DNA from: Nocardia brevicatena NBRC 12119
GTDB taxonomy: Bacteria; Actinomycetota; Actinomycetes; Mycobacteriales; Mycobacteriaceae
Length of the DNA stretch: 64,000 nt
Direction: 5' to 3'
NCBI RefSeq assembly: GCF_000308495.1
Contig: NZ_BAFU01000059.1
Span: 1-64,000, forward strand
Each line of letters starts with the position of its first letter. The stretch's first letter is position 1. The notes under the pieces are model-generated. The model saw nothing but the letters and a program-made list of their open reading frames with translations. It was not told where the DNA came from and did not search any database. The position numbers were made by a program, and so were the translations under genes. This document shows positions 48,724-59,450 of the stretch, piece by piece.

Positions 48724-51027
48724 ATGAGCGCGCAGGAGGCCGATCAATTTTTCCGGGCCGAGATCGCGGTGCTGCGCGCCGCGCCCGTCGCCCCGCCCGA
48801 CCGGGAATTGGCATCCGGAATCACCGGACAGGAATGTCTCGAACTGTTCGAGTCCCAGGTGACGAGCAGACAGTTGGACTTGGCGGCGCGCCGGCTCGGT
48901 GCGGCGGGCCGCGGCTACTACAGCATCGGCTCGTCGGGGCACGAGGGCACCGTGGCCCTGGCCGCGGCCACTCGGATCACCGATCCGGTGCTGCCGCACT
49001 ACCGTTCGGGGGCGCTCTTCGTCCAGCGGGTGCGTCGTGCGGGCGGAGCCGACCCGATTCGGGACGTTCTGCTCGGTGTGGTGGCCGCCGCGGCGGACCC
49101 CATCTCCGGCGGCAGGCACAAGGTATTCGGGAGCGCGGCGGCGAACGTCATCCCGCAGACCTCCACCATCGCCTCACAGTTACCGCGCGCGGTGGGACTG
49201 GCGTTCGCCCTGGCCCGGGCGGTACGGCTCGGCGTGAGCTGCCCATGGCCCGCCGACGCGGTGGTGCTGTGCGGTTTCGGTGATGCCTCGGCCAACCATT
49301 CCACCGCGGCGGGTGCGATCAATACCGCGGTGCACACCGCCCACCTCGGGGTCGCCATGCCAATCCTGTTCCTGTGTGAGGACAACGGGATCGGGATCAG
49401 CGTGCCCACCCCGCCCGACTGGATCGAATACGCCTACGGGCACCGTCCCGGCCTGCGTTTTTTCACCGCAGACGGCTGCGACCTCCTGGACGCGCTGACC
49501 ACCGCGACCGCGGCGGTCGACTGGGTCCGCACCCACCGTCGTCCGGCGTTCCTGCACCTGCGTACCGTGCGGCTGTTCGGGCACGCCGGCTCCGACGTGG
49601 AGACCGCCTACCGTGATCCCGCCGCCGTCGCGGCCGACCTGCGGCGCGATCCGGTGACGGCCACCGCCCGCCTGTTGGTCGCCGCCGGGGTCTGCACCCC
49701 GGCGGAAATACTCACCCGCTACGAGGCCATCGCCACCCGGGTCGCCGCGGTCGCCGAGCAGGTGTGGCGGGAACCGAAACTTGCCTCCGCCGAGGCGGTC
49801 ACCGCACCACTCGCACCGTCGTGTCCGAATCTGGTGCGCGCCGATGTCCTCGGCCGCGGTCGCCCATCCGGGCCGGTTTCCACCCCGGGGCCGCACGCGG
49901 AGACCAGTGCGCCACTCGTGCACGCGGACCGGCCCGAAATGAGTACGCCGGCACGAGAGAGCGGTTCCGACCCGCACACGGACACCGCCGATCATCGCCG
50001 GCCGCTACCGCCGGAGCCGGTGACCCTGGCCCGAGCAATCAACCACACTCTCGCGGCACTGCTCGCCCGAGACCCCGATGTACTGGTGTTCGGCGAGGAC
50101 GTGGCCCGTAAGGGTGGTGTCTACGGGGTGACCAAGGGGCTGCGACAGCGATTCGGGGCGCGGCGGGTGTTCGACACCCCGCTCGACGAGCAGAGCATCC
50201 TCGGCACCGCGCTCGGAGCCGGCCTGGCCGGGTTCGTACCGATCCCGGAGATCCAGTACCTGGCCTATGTGCACAATGCCCTGGACCAGCTGCGCGGTGA
50301 GGCTGCGACGCTGTCGTTCTTCTCCTCGGGGCGCTACCGCAATCCGATGGTGGTCCGCATCGCCGGATATGCCTACCAGCGGGGTTTCGGCGGGCACTTC
50401 CACAACGACAACTCGGTGGCCGCGCTGCGCGATATCCCCGGTGTCGTGGTGGCCTCCCCTTCCCGCGCCGATGATGCCGCCGCCCTGTTGCGCACCTGTG
50501 TCTCGGCCGCCCGGGTGGACGGACGGGTATGTGTTTTCCTCGAGCCCATCGCCCTCTATCACACCCGTGACCTGTACGAACCCGACGACGGCCGGTGGGC
50601 GGCGACGGTCGGCGAGGCCGAGCACGTACCGATCGGGCGGGCCCGGCTCTACGGCACCGGCACGGATCTGACGATCGTCGGCTTCGCCAACTCGGTGCCG
50701 ATGAGTCTGCGGGTCGCTCGCCGCCTCGCCGGCCGCGGTATCGGTGCCCGGGTCCTGGATCTGCGCTGGTTGTCTCCCCTGCCGACCGAGGATCTGCTGC
50801 GGCATGCCCGGGCCACGGGCCGGATCCTCGTCGCCGACGAAACACGCCGCGGTGGGGCGGTATCGGATTCGGTACTCGCCGCCCTCGTCGATGCCGGATT
50901 CGCCGGACGTATCGCCCGGGTCACCAGCGTCGACAGTTTCGTTCCGCTCGGCCCGGCCGCCGAGACGGTGCTGCTGGGCGAGCAGGCGATCGAGACCGCG
51001 GCGGTCGGCCTCGTCTCCGACCGCTGA
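48724..51027 (+). CDS. Fused alpha-beta E1 component of a 2-oxoacid dehydrogenase
   Basis: A 767-residue ThDP enzyme. Residues about 1-340 are an E1-alpha domain (YSIGSSGHEG, ThDP motif GFGDASANHSTAAGAIN). A disordered linker (about 365-425) follows. Residues about 430-765 are an E1-beta domain (VFGEDVARKGGVYGVTKGL, FDTPLDEQ). The pattern is closest to branched-chain 2-oxoacid or acetoin-type dehydrogenases. No E2 or E3 gene is adjacent, so the complex would have to use subunits encoded elsewhere. ATG at 48724. Confidence 0.88.
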   Translation: MSAQEADQFFRAEIAVLRAAPVAPPDRELASGITGQECLELFESQVTSRQLDLAARRLGAAGRGYYSIGSSGHEGTVALAAATRITDPVLPHYRSGALFVQRVRRAGGADPIRDVLLGVVAAAADPISGGRHKVFGSAAANVIPQTSTIASQLPRAVGLAFALARAVRLGVSCPWPADAVVLCGFGDASANHSTAAGAINTAVHTAHLGVAMPILFLCEDNGIGISVPTPPDWIEYAYGHRPGLRFFTADGCDLLDALTTATAAVDWVRTHRRPAFLHLRTVRLFGHAGSDVETAYRDPAAVAADLRRDPVTATARLLVAAGVCTPAEILTRYEAIATRVAAVAEQVWREPKLASAEAVTAPLAPSCPNLVRADVLGRGRPSGPVSTPGPHAETSAPLVHADRPEMSTPARESGSDPHTDTADHRRPLPPEPVTLARAINHTLAALLARDPDVLVFGEDVARKGGVYGVTKGLRQRFGARRVFDTPLDEQSILGTALGAGLAGFVPIPEIQYLAYVHNALDQLRGEAATLSFFSSGRYRNPMVVRIAGYAYQRGFGGHFHNDNSVAALRDIPGVVVASPSRADDAAALLRTCVSAARVDGRVCVFLEPIALYHTRDLYEPDDGRWAATVGEAEHVPIGRARLYGTGTDLTIVGFANSVPMSLRVARRLAGRGIGARVLDLRWLSPLPTEDLLRHARATGRILVADETRRGGAVSDSVLAALVDAGFAGRIARVTSVDSFVPLGPAAETVLLGEQAIETAAVGLVSDR

Positions 51028-51242
51028 CAGCGCGACGCAACGGGGCGGCCGGGCACCGTGGTGTTCCGGCGCACCACGCCGGATTCCGGACGCCTGTACC
51101 GGCACCATCCGCAGGAGACCCGGGTCGTAACGCCGCAGTGACCACCGTGCCCGCGGGCGGCGTTTTCGACGCGAACCGGTTGGGACGCGCGATCCGGGCA
51201 ATACAGTGAGCAGTAACGGCGACCTGCGGCGGAGGTGCGGCT

Positions 51243-51719
51243 ATGACGGTGATGTCCATGCTGGGCGAGGTACGGCCGGAGCACGACTGCTCCGACGATC
51301 TGGTACTGCTGCATTACCAGCGCTCGTATCCGCGGCCGGTACTCGAGGTATGGACAGCCGCGACCGAGCCGCGGCAGTTGGTGCACTGGTTCGGCACGGT
51401 CACCGGTTCCGGGAACGAAAGAACCGTCCAACCTCCGGCCGACGGTCCGTTATCCGCTCCGTTGGAGGTGCGGATCGAGCGGTGCGTGGCCCCGCACGAA
51501 CTCCGGGTGCGGATCGACGACGCCCTGCTGGAACTGCGCTTGAACCAGGTGGGCGTGGTCACCACGCTCGAGCTGGTGCGCCGGCATGTGACCCCGACTC
51601 ACGCGGCCGCGATCGGCCCACGCTGGCAATTCCTGCTGGACCGGTTCACCGCCTATCTGGAACGCCGGCCGATACCGGATTGGCCGGCGTATCCCGATCT
51701 GGCCACCGAATACCGGTAA
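51243..51719 (+). CDS. SRPBCC (AHSA1/START-like) domain protein
   Basis: A 158-residue single-domain protein behind GGAGG. LHYQRSYPRPVLEVWTAATEPRQLVHWFG near the N-terminus is the usual opening of Aha1-type SRPBCC proteins, which form a helix-grip cavity for hydrophobic ligands. It may be paired with an ArsR regulator elsewhere; none is encoded here. Upstream, 215 bp hold no recognisable gene. Confidence 0.8.
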   Translation: MTVMSMLGEVRPEHDCSDDLVLLHYQRSYPRPVLEVWTAATEPRQLVHWFGTVTGSGNERTVQPPADGPLSAPLEVRIERCVAPHELRVRIDDALLELRLNQVGVVTTLELVRRHVTPTHAAAIGPRWQFLLDRFTAYLERRPIPDWPAYPDLATEYR

Positions 51720-51722
51720 CCC

Positions 51723-51755
51723 GGCCCGCATCGGGAAGCTCGACCGATGCGGGCC
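51723..51755. terminator. Hairpin between convergent genes
   Basis: A perfect 12-bp stem, GGCCCGCATCGG (51723-51734) and CCGATGCGGGCC (51744-51755), with a 9-nt loop, between the SRPBCC gene and the convergent hydrolase gene. Confidence 0.7.
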
Positions 51756-51785
51756 GATCACCGCTCGGCGGGATGAGCCGAACAG

Positions 51786-52784
51786 TCAGGCGATCGCGTC
51801 ACTCCGCGCGCCGGCCGGCTCGGCCAGGGCACGCAGCAGGAAAGCGTTCACCTCGGCGGTGCGTTCCAACTGGACCAGATGGCCCGCACCGGCCACCCGC
51901 TCGACGGTGTGTAGGTCGGGCAGCAGGGCCCCCATCGTGTCCAGGGGGTTTCGGCCGCTGAAACCCTCCATATCGGGATCGTTCTCGCCGTACAGGAAAT
52001 GGACCGGTACCCGGGGCACGGCGGCCGCGTACTCTGCGGTCAGCTCCCAGTTGCGGTCCAGCACCCGATACCAATTCAAACCGCCGGTGAACCCGGTGCG
52101 TTCGAAGTCCGCGGCGAGGGTGTCGAATTCCTCGGTGGACAGCCACGGCCAGGGCAGCGGCGGCGCTTCCGGGAGCGCGTCGAGGTAGCGGGTGCCCGGC
52201 GGGTTCTTCCAGGTATCGAGGTAGTGGTAGTCGCCACTGAGCGCGTAGTAGACACGGGCGAGGAATTCGCGGGGCCGCGCGGCCAGGTCGGCGTCGGCCA
52301 CACCGGGTTCCTGGAAGTACTGCATATGCAGGAAATGCCGTGCGGCCATCTCGGCCCAGTAGTACGACGGTGGCCGGGGCGGGCGGGGAGTGAACGGGTT
52401 GTTCAGCACCACCAACCGGCTCACCCGGTCGGGTTCACGTAACGCCAGCTCCCAGATCAGCGCCGCGCCGAAGTCCACCCCGACGAAGACGGCCCGCCGC
52501 GCCCGCAGATCGTCGAGCAGGGCGAGCAGGTCGCCGATGACGGCGCGATTGGTGTAGTCGTCGAGGCCGGCCGGGGCGTCGGTGCGTCCGGACCCGCGCA
52601 GGTCCGGCGCGACGGCGCGGTACCCGGCCGCGGCGACCACGGGCAGCTGACGATGCCAGATATATCCGGTGTGGGGAAAACCGTGGCAGAACACGACCGG
52701 ATGACCCTGCCCCTGCTCGGTGACATGCATCCGGACCCCGTCGGTCGTCATGAACCGATGTGTCGCCTCCACCGAACCTCCCAT
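51786..52784 (-). CDS. Alpha/beta hydrolase, epoxide-hydrolase-like
   Basis: A 332-residue hydrolase if it starts at ATG 52784. A GTG at 52772 directly follows GGAGG and is an alternative start, giving 328 residues. Motifs: oxyanion loop HGFPHTGYIWH; nucleophile elbow GVDFGAAL with Asp, as in epoxide hydrolases and haloalkane dehalogenases; acid region GENDPDMEGF; and catalytic His in GAGHLVQLE. The substrate is unknown. It is divergent from the SDR gene across about 43 bp, suggesting shared control. Confidence 0.85.
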   Translation of the reverse strand: MGGSVEATHRFMTTDGVRMHVTEQGQGHPVVFCHGFPHTGYIWHRQLPVVAAAGYRAVAPDLRGSGRTDAPAGLDDYTNRAVIGDLLALLDDLRARRAVFVGVDFGAALIWELALREPDRVSRLVVLNNPFTPRPPRPPSYYWAEMAARHFLHMQYFQEPGVADADLAARPREFLARVYYALSGDYHYLDTWKNPPGTRYLDALPEAPPLPWPWLSTEEFDTLAADFERTGFTGGLNWYRVLDRNWELTAEYAAAVPRVPVHFLYGENDPDMEGFSGRNPLDTMGALLPDLHTVERVAGAGHLVQLERTAEVNAFLLRALAEPAGARSDAIA

Positions 52785-52827
52785 TTGGATAGAACGTGTT
52801 TCGTTTTCACGGTAGTGTCCCGGAAAT

Positions 52828-53676
52828 GTGAGCGAAATACCCAGCACTCTGAAGGATCGGATCGCGGTGGTCACCGGTGCCAGCCGTGGTATCGGCAAAG
52901 GCATCGCGTTGGAACTCGGTGCGGCAGGCGCGACCGTCTACATCACCGGCCGATCGACCACCCCCGGGTGGCTACCCGGGACGGTGCACGATACAGCGGC
53001 CCGGATCGATGAACTCGGCGGAACCGGGATCCCGGTCGTCTGTGACCACCGCGACGACGATGCGACTGCGCGCCTGTTCGAGCGGATTCGCGACGAACAC
53101 GGGACCCTCGACGTATTGGTGAACAATGTCTACAACTCTCCCGCGGCGGCTCAATGGCTGGGCAAACCGTTCTGGGAGGTCCCGCCGACGGCATGGGACG
53201 AAACCTTCGATATCGGCGTGCGGTCGCATTACGCGGCGAGCGCGTTCGCCGCGCCGATGCTTCGGGAATCCGGCGGTCTGATCGTCAATATCTCCTCCGC
53301 CGGCGCGCAGCGGTATGCCCACAACGCGGTGTACGGGGTGGCGAAGGCCGCACTGGACCGGCTCACCGCGGATATGGCGCACGATCTGGCCGACTCCGGG
53401 GTCACCGTGGTCTCCCTGTGGCCGGGCTTGGTGAATACCGAACTGCTTCAAATGGTGCCTACCGACGCGGAAGGTAAACGGCAGGTGACGCTGCCCGGTG
53501 AGGGGACCTTCGACCTGGCAGAAGCGGAAACCCCCCGTTTCGCCGGTCGCGCGGTGGTGGCGCTGGCCGGTGACCGCGACAGACAGCGGCGCTCGGGCCG
53601 CCCCTGGCAGGTCGCCGATCTGGCCGAGGACTATGGATTCACCGACGTGGACGGCCGGATCCCCCGAGTCTACTGA
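52828..53676 (+). CDS. Short-chain dehydrogenase/reductase, DHRS1-like
   Basis: A 282-residue SDR with GTG start. The cofactor loop is VTGASRGIGKGIA and the structural motif is VNNVYN. The catalytic Ser lies in VNISSAG and the YxxxK pair in YGVAKAA. The layout, with KPFWEVPPTAWDETFDIGVRSHY, resembles the DHRS1 group. The substrate is unknown. It is divergent from the epoxide-hydrolase-like gene, so both may handle a related compound. Confidence 0.88.
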   Translation: MSEIPSTLKDRIAVVTGASRGIGKGIALELGAAGATVYITGRSTTPGWLPGTVHDTAARIDELGGTGIPVVCDHRDDDATARLFERIRDEHGTLDVLVNNVYNSPAAAQWLGKPFWEVPPTAWDETFDIGVRSHYAASAFAAPMLRESGGLIVNISSAGAQRYAHNAVYGVAKAALDRLTADMAHDLADSGVTVVSLWPGLVNTELLQMVPTDAEGKRQVTLPGEGTFDLAEAETPRFAGRAVVALAGDRDRQRRSGRPWQVADLAEDYGFTDVDGRIPRVY

Positions 53677-53699
53677 TCGGGGACCCACACGCCGATCAG
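53673..53699. terminator. Hairpin overlapping both stop codons of SDR and secG
   Basis: Arms CTGATCGG (53673-53680) and CCGATCAG (53692-53699) with an 11-nt loop. The left arm contains the SDR stop and the right arm the secG stop, so the element serves both convergent genes. Confidence 0.6.
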
Positions 53700-53929
53700 G
53701 AGAATTTGATCTCCAGGCCGATACCGAGGATGGCGATCAGCCAGATGAGCCCGGTGAACACGGTGAGGCGGTTGAGGTTCTTCTCGGCGACGGTCGACCC
53801 CGACAGGCTGGACTGCATCCCGCCCCCGAACAGGCTGGACAGGCCCCCACCCTTGGCCCGGTGCAACAGCACCAGCAGCACCAGCAGCACGCTGGTGATG
53901 ATCAGGAGGATATCCAGGAACATCCGCAT
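53696..53929 (-). CDS. secG: Protein translocase subunit SecG
   Basis: A 77-residue protein with two membrane helices (about 3-22 and 56-75) and the connecting loop GGGLSSLFGGGMQSSLSGSTVAEKNL, which is the SecG signature. It supports the SecYEG channel. In mycobacteria secG directly follows tpiA; here an MFS gene lies between them. Confidence 0.95.
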   Translation of the reverse strand: MRMFLDILLIITSVLLVLLVLLHRAKGGGLSSLFGGGMQSSLSGSTVAEKNLNRLTVFTGLIWLIAILGIGLEIKFS

Positions 53930-53967
53930 GGGCGACAGTGTATGCGGCGGGTACGGCCCGGATCGAA

Positions 53968-55572
53968 TCAGGTGCGCGGCACCACCGACACCAGGTGGAT
54001 GGTGCGCTCGCTCTGCGCGTACTCGGCGACCGCCTGCTCCCGCAGCCGGTCCTGCGTGGTCAACCGCACCTGATGCTGGTGCATATGCTCCGACCAGGAC
54101 CGCACCAGGAATGCCTCCACATACTTGTCCGCCGCGCCGATATCACGGAACAGCCGCCACTCCATCGCCCCCGTACGCTGCCGGGAACGGCCCAGGTACA
54201 CCATCGCGTCGAGGAACGCGGAAACATTCTCCGCCGGGACCAGGTATTCGTGCAGCACCATCACCGGGCCGTCGTCGGATTCCGGTTCCACCACCAGATC
54301 CGGCTCCGGCCAGTACATCTGCGGGGTGAGGTCGAGCGTGTCGACGTCGTGGCGGATCGGCAACCAGGCAGTACTCACCGCGCACACCGCCAGCAGCGCC
54401 GCCGCGGCCAACAGTGCCGTAACCGTCCCGAACGCCCCGGCGACCAGTCCCCACACCAACGAACCGATGGCCTGGCCGCCCATGAAGACCAACATATATA
54501 CCGACAGTCCCCGTGCCCGCACCCAGGCGGGCAGCAGCAGCTGCATGGTGGCGTTCAGCGTGGCCAACGACAGCAGCCAGGCCGCACCCGCGAACACCAG
54601 CAGGACCAGAACCGGGGCGACCGCCTTCACCAGGGCGGCACCTGCCGTCGCCGCGCCGAAAACCACGGCCGCGATCGCCAACATCCGGGTGGGGGTCAGC
54701 CGCGCACGCACCCAGGCCAGCGCCAGCGCACCGAGCACCGCCCCGACACCGAGCGCGCCCAGCATCACCCCGTAACCCGACGAGCCGAGGCCCAGTCCAC
54801 TGTTGGCGACCACCGGCAGCAACGCCCACACCGCGCTGCCGGGACCGACGAACAGTATCGACCGCGTCAACACCCGGCGGATCGCCGGGGAGGCGCGAAT
54901 GAACCGGGTCCCGGCCTGCAGCGCGGCCAGCGGACGCTCGCTGGGCAGGGTGCGTTCCGACACCTGCCGACGCCACAGCAGCAGAGCGACGACGATACCG
55001 CCGAACGACAACGTGTTGAGCGCGAACACCAGGGTGGGACCCGACAGGGCCACCAGTACGCCGGCGAGCGCCGGCCCCACGGCACGGCCGATGTTCATAC
55101 TCATACTGCCGAGCGCGGAGGCGGACGGGATCTGTTCCCGGGGCACCAGCTCCGGTTGGATGGCCTGCCAGGCCGGGCCGGTGACCGCCTGCCCGCAGCC
55201 GAGCAGGAACAGCAGAGTCAACAGCATCTCCGGGGTAGTGTGCCCGGTGGCGGTGAACAGAGTGAGGGCCGCGGCCAACAGTGCCATGACGGACTGCGCG
55301 CCCAACAGCAACCGGCGCCGGTCGAGCAGATCGGCCAGCACCCCGGACGGTATGGACAGCAGCATCACCGGTAACGTCGTCGCCGTCTGCACGAAGGACA
55401 CCAGCGCCGCAGCGTTGGGCTCGCCGACCATAATCCACTGCGCACCGACGGTCTGCATCCAGGTGCCCAGATTGGAGACCAGCTGGGCGGTCCACAGCGC
55501 CCGATAGACCCGCGACCGCAACGGCGCCCAAGTGGACGGTTTCGGCGTGGCTCGCGTCATCCGCTCGAGCAT
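53968..55572 (-). CDS. MFS exporter with a C-terminal ABM-type domain
   Basis: A 534-residue protein. Residues about 20-400 hold 12 membrane segments of the MFS_3/EntS type (LVSNLGTWMQTVGAQW, PSGVLADLLDRRRLL). Residues about 425-530 form a soluble domain with EYLVPAENVSAFLDAM and EWRLFRDI, a dimeric ferredoxin-like fold of the antibiotic-biosynthesis-monooxygenase (ABM) kind. This MFS-ABM fusion is known in actinobacteria and proteobacteria. Its substrate is unknown. An ATG at 55560 is an alternative start. Confidence 0.87.
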   Translation of the reverse strand: MLERMTRATPKPSTWAPLRSRVYRALWTAQLVSNLGTWMQTVGAQWIMVGEPNAAALVSFVQTATTLPVMLLSIPSGVLADLLDRRRLLLGAQSVMALLAAALTLFTATGHTTPEMLLTLLFLLGCGQAVTGPAWQAIQPELVPREQIPSASALGSMSMNIGRAVGPALAGVLVALSGPTLVFALNTLSFGGIVVALLLWRRQVSERTLPSERPLAALQAGTRFIRASPAIRRVLTRSILFVGPGSAVWALLPVVANSGLGLGSSGYGVMLGALGVGAVLGALALAWVRARLTPTRMLAIAAVVFGAATAGAALVKAVAPVLVLLVFAGAAWLLSLATLNATMQLLLPAWVRARGLSVYMLVFMGGQAIGSLVWGLVAGAFGTVTALLAAAALLAVCAVSTAWLPIRHDVDTLDLTPQMYWPEPDLVVEPESDDGPVMVLHEYLVPAENVSAFLDAMVYLGRSRQRTGAMEWRLFRDIGAADKYVEAFLVRSWSEHMHQHQVRLTTQDRLREQAVAEYAQSERTIHLVSVVPRT

Positions 55573-55619
55573 AGCCGGAAAGCACCGAAAGCCCGGCGGC
55601 GCACAGCCGGCCTCGGATC

Positions 55620-55664
55620 GGCCGCATCGGAACCGGCCGCATCGGAACCGGCCGCATCAGGACC
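55620..55664. repeat. Three tandem 15-bp repeats
   Basis: GGCCGCATCGGAACC occurs at 55620-55634 and 55635-55649, and with two changes at 55650-55664. The repeats lie in the 305-bp gap between the MFS gene start and the tpiA terminator; the rest of the gap shows nothing recognisable. The small number of units suggests slippage rather than a functional array. Confidence 0.8.
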
Positions 55665-55821
55665 AACACCACCGGACCGACCCGGCACCGAACCACCCGG
55701 ATGGTCACGGCTTCCGGTTCTTCGGCCGGTGGGGCCCTCCCCTGTCCTGGTGCTCGATGGGGAGCCGGCCGACGCTACCGGCTCATATGTGGCGTGAGCG
55801 GACACCGATCGTGCGAGACGG

Positions 55822-55865
55822 AAAACGCCGAGGCCCACCGGTCGTGGAACCGGTGGGCCTCGGCG
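55822..55865 (-). terminator. Intrinsic terminator of the gap-pgk-tpiA operon
   Basis: A perfect 17-bp stem (55826-55842 with 55849-55865) and a 6-nt loop, 12 bp after the tpiA stop. On the minus strand it is followed by TTTTCC, making it the best Rho-independent terminator in the window. Confidence 0.88.
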
Positions 55866-55877
55866 ACCTTCCTTCGC

Positions 55878-56663
55878 TCAGGGCAGCGGCCCGCCCGCCG
55901 CGATGGCGGACAGGGTGGCGAATTCGTCGCCCTTGAGCGAGGCCCCGCCCACCAGGGCACCGTCGATATCGGGCTGTTTGACCAGTTCACCGACATTCTT
56001 GGCGTTCACCGAGCCACCGTAGAGCACCCGCACCGCCGCGGCGACCTCCGGAGAGGCCAGCTGTTGCAGTTCGTCCCGGATGGCACCGCACACCTCCTGC
56101 GCGTCGGCGGGGGTGGCGACCTTGCCGGTGCCGATGGCCCAGACCGGTTCGTAGGCGATGACGACCTTCGAGACCTCCTCGGCCGACAGCCCCTTCAGCG
56201 AACCGAGCAGCTGTTCGAGGTTGTACTCGACATGGGTGCGCGCCTCGCGGACATTGAGGCCCTCGCCGATGCACACGATCGGGGTGATCCCGTTCTTCAG
56301 TGCCTGCTTGGCCTTGGCCAGCACGGTGGCGTCGTCCTCGTTGTGGTACTGGCGGCGTTCGGAATGCCCGACCACGACGAAGGTGCAGCCCAGCTTGGCC
56401 AGCATGGACGCGCTGACCTCGCCGGTGTAGGCGCCCGCATCGTGGGCGGACACATCCTGCGCGCCGTAGGTGATGCGCAGTTTGTCACCCTCCACCAGGG
56501 TCTGCACACTGCGGATGTCCACGAACGGCGGGATCACCGCCACGTCGACCCGGTCGAAATACTTCTCCGGCAGCGCGAAGGCGATCTTCTGCACCAGGGC
56601 GATGGCCTCGAGGTGGTTGAGGTTCATCTTCCAGTTGCCGGCAATGAGTGGGGTACGGGCCAT
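55878..56663 (-). CDS. tpiA: Triose-phosphate isomerase
   Basis: A 261-residue TIM barrel. Landmarks: GNWKMN (catalytic Lys), VVGHSERR (catalytic His), [12 protein letters not shown] (catalytic Glu and loop 6) and YGGSVNAKN. The ATG at 56663 overlaps the pgk stop; a GTG three bases upstream is an alternative. Third gene of the gap-pgk-tpiA operon. Confidence 0.97.
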   Translation of the reverse strand: MARTPLIAGNWKMNLNHLEAIALVQKIAFALPEKYFDRVDVAVIPPFVDIRSVQTLVEGDKLRITYGAQDVSAHDAGAYTGEVSASMLAKLGCTFVVVGHSERRQYHNEDDATVLAKAKQALKNGITPIVCIGEGLNVREARTHVEYNLEQLLGSLKGLSAEEVSKVVIAYEPVWAIGTGKVATPADAQEVCGAIRDELQQLASPEVAAAVRVLYGGSVNAKNVGELVKQPDIDGALVGGASLKGDEFATLSAIAAGGPLP

Positions 56664-57889
56664 CACACGCCCTCCGCCGCATCGTCGAGCACGCTGATCC
56701 CCGGCAGTTCCTTGCCCTCCAGGTATTCCAGCGACGCGCCGCCGCCGGTGGAGATATGCGAGAAACCATCCTCCGGCAGACCGAGCGCCCGCACCGCCGC
56801 GGCCGAATCGCCACCGCCGACGACGGTGAACGCGCCCTTATCGGTCGCGGCCGCGATGGCCTCGGCCACACCCCGGGTGCCCGCGGCGAACTTCTCGAAC
56901 TCGAACACGCCCATCGGCCCGTTCCAGAACAGCGTGCGCGCCTGGGTGAGCAGGACGGCGAACCGGTCCACCGATTCCGGGCCGATGTCCAGACCCATCC
57001 ACCCGTCCGGGATCTCGTGGGCCGGCACGACCTTCGCCTGCGCGTCGGCGGAGAAGGAGTCGGCGACGACGATATCGCGCGGCAGGTGGATGACATCGGC
57101 GTAGCGGTCCAGCAGCCGTTTGCAGGTGTCGATCATCTCCTCCTGCAGCAGCGACGAACCCACCGACAGCCCCTCGGCGGCGAGAAAGGTGAAGCACATA
57201 CCGCCGCCGATGACCAGGGTGTCCACCTTGGGGGCCAGCGCCTCGATCACGGCCAGTTTGTCCGAGACCTTGGAACCGCCGAGCACCACCGCGTACGGGC
57301 GGTCGGTGGTTTCGGTCAGTTTGGCCAGCACCTCGGCCTCGGCCGCCACCAGCGTGCCCGCGTAGTGCGGCAGCAGCTTGGCCACGTCGTAGACGGAGGC
57401 CTGTTTGCGGTGCACCACACCGAAGCCGTCGGAGACGAACGCGCCGTCGTCGCCGACCAGGTCCACCAGTGCCGCGGCCAGTTTCGCCCGCTCGGAATCG
57501 TCCTTGCTGGTCTCGCGCGGATCGAAGCGGATGTTCTCCAGCAGCAGCACGTCGCCGTCGGTGAGCCCTTCCGACCGGGCCAGCGCGTCCTGGCCCACCA
57601 CATCACCGGCGAGCTGGACGTTGCGGCCCAGTTCCTCGCTCAGCCGGGCGGCGACCGGGGCCAGCGACAGCGCCGGGTCCGGTGCGCCCTCGGGGCGGCC
57701 CAGATGGGCGGTGACGATCACCCTGGCACCGGCCTCGACCAGCGCGCGAATGGTCGGGACCGAGGCGATGATGCGGCCGGGGTCGGTGATCACACCGTTG
57801 TCGAGGGGGACGTTGAGATCGGAGCGCACCAGTACGCCCCGACCCTCGACACCCTCGGCCAACAGGTCTGCGAGTGTTTTGACAGTCAC
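56663..57889 (-). CDS. pgk: Phosphoglycerate kinase
   Basis: A 408-residue kinase starting with [14 protein letters not shown] and TAHLGRPEG form the substrate site; the C-terminal GGGDSAAAV is the nucleotide-site motif. It starts 12 bp after the gap stop. Confidence 0.97.
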   Translation of the reverse strand: MTVKTLADLLAEGVEGRGVLVRSDLNVPLDNGVITDPGRIIASVPTIRALVEAGARVIVTAHLGRPEGAPDPALSLAPVAARLSEELGRNVQLAGDVVGQDALARSEGLTDGDVLLLENIRFDPRETSKDDSERAKLAAALVDLVGDDGAFVSDGFGVVHRKQASVYDVAKLLPHYAGTLVAAEAEVLAKLTETTDRPYAVVLGGSKVSDKLAVIEALAPKVDTLVIGGGMCFTFLAAEGLSVGSSLLQEEMIDTCKRLLDRYADVIHLPRDIVVADSFSADAQAKVVPAHEIPDGWMGLDIGPESVDRFAVLLTQARTLFWNGPMGVFEFEKFAAGTRGVAEAIAAATDKGAFTVVGGGDSAAAVRALGLPEDGFSHISTGGGASLEYLEGKELPGISVLDDAAEGV

Positions 57890-57901
57890 TGCGGGCGATC
57901 C

Positions 57902-59332
<1,431 letters not shown>

Positions 59333-59423
59333 GGGTTGCGGCCCGCGTCGGGCGCTCGACGCGCATGCGCCGCAGGCGCGAATCGCGAGCGCCGGCGCCC
59401 GACGCACGAGAGGGCCGCAACCC
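59333..59423. repeat. Long imperfect inverted repeat
   Basis: GGGTTGCGGCCC (59333-59344) pairs with GGGCCGCAACCC (59412-59423). The adjoining GCGTCGGGCGC (59345-59355) pairs with GCGCCCGACGC (59395-59405). The middle is full of CG-rich short dyads. It would fold into a long branched hairpin downstream of whiA. Confidence 0.75.
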
Positions 59424-59424
59424 C

Positions 59425-59443
59425 GCGCCGCCGAAGGCGGCGC
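59425..59443 (-). terminator. Hairpin with UUCG-type loop after whiA
   Basis: An 8-bp stem (59425-59432 with 59436-59443). In the minus-strand RNA the loop reads C-UUCG-G, an especially stable tetraloop. It begins 8 bp after the whiA stop and is probably the end of the rapZ-yvcK-whiA message. Confidence 0.65.
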
Positions 59444-59450
59444 CAAAAAC

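Noticed and set aside
55620-55664. CRISPR array
   Set aside because: The repeats are directly tandem without spacers and only 15 bp long; no cas genes are present.
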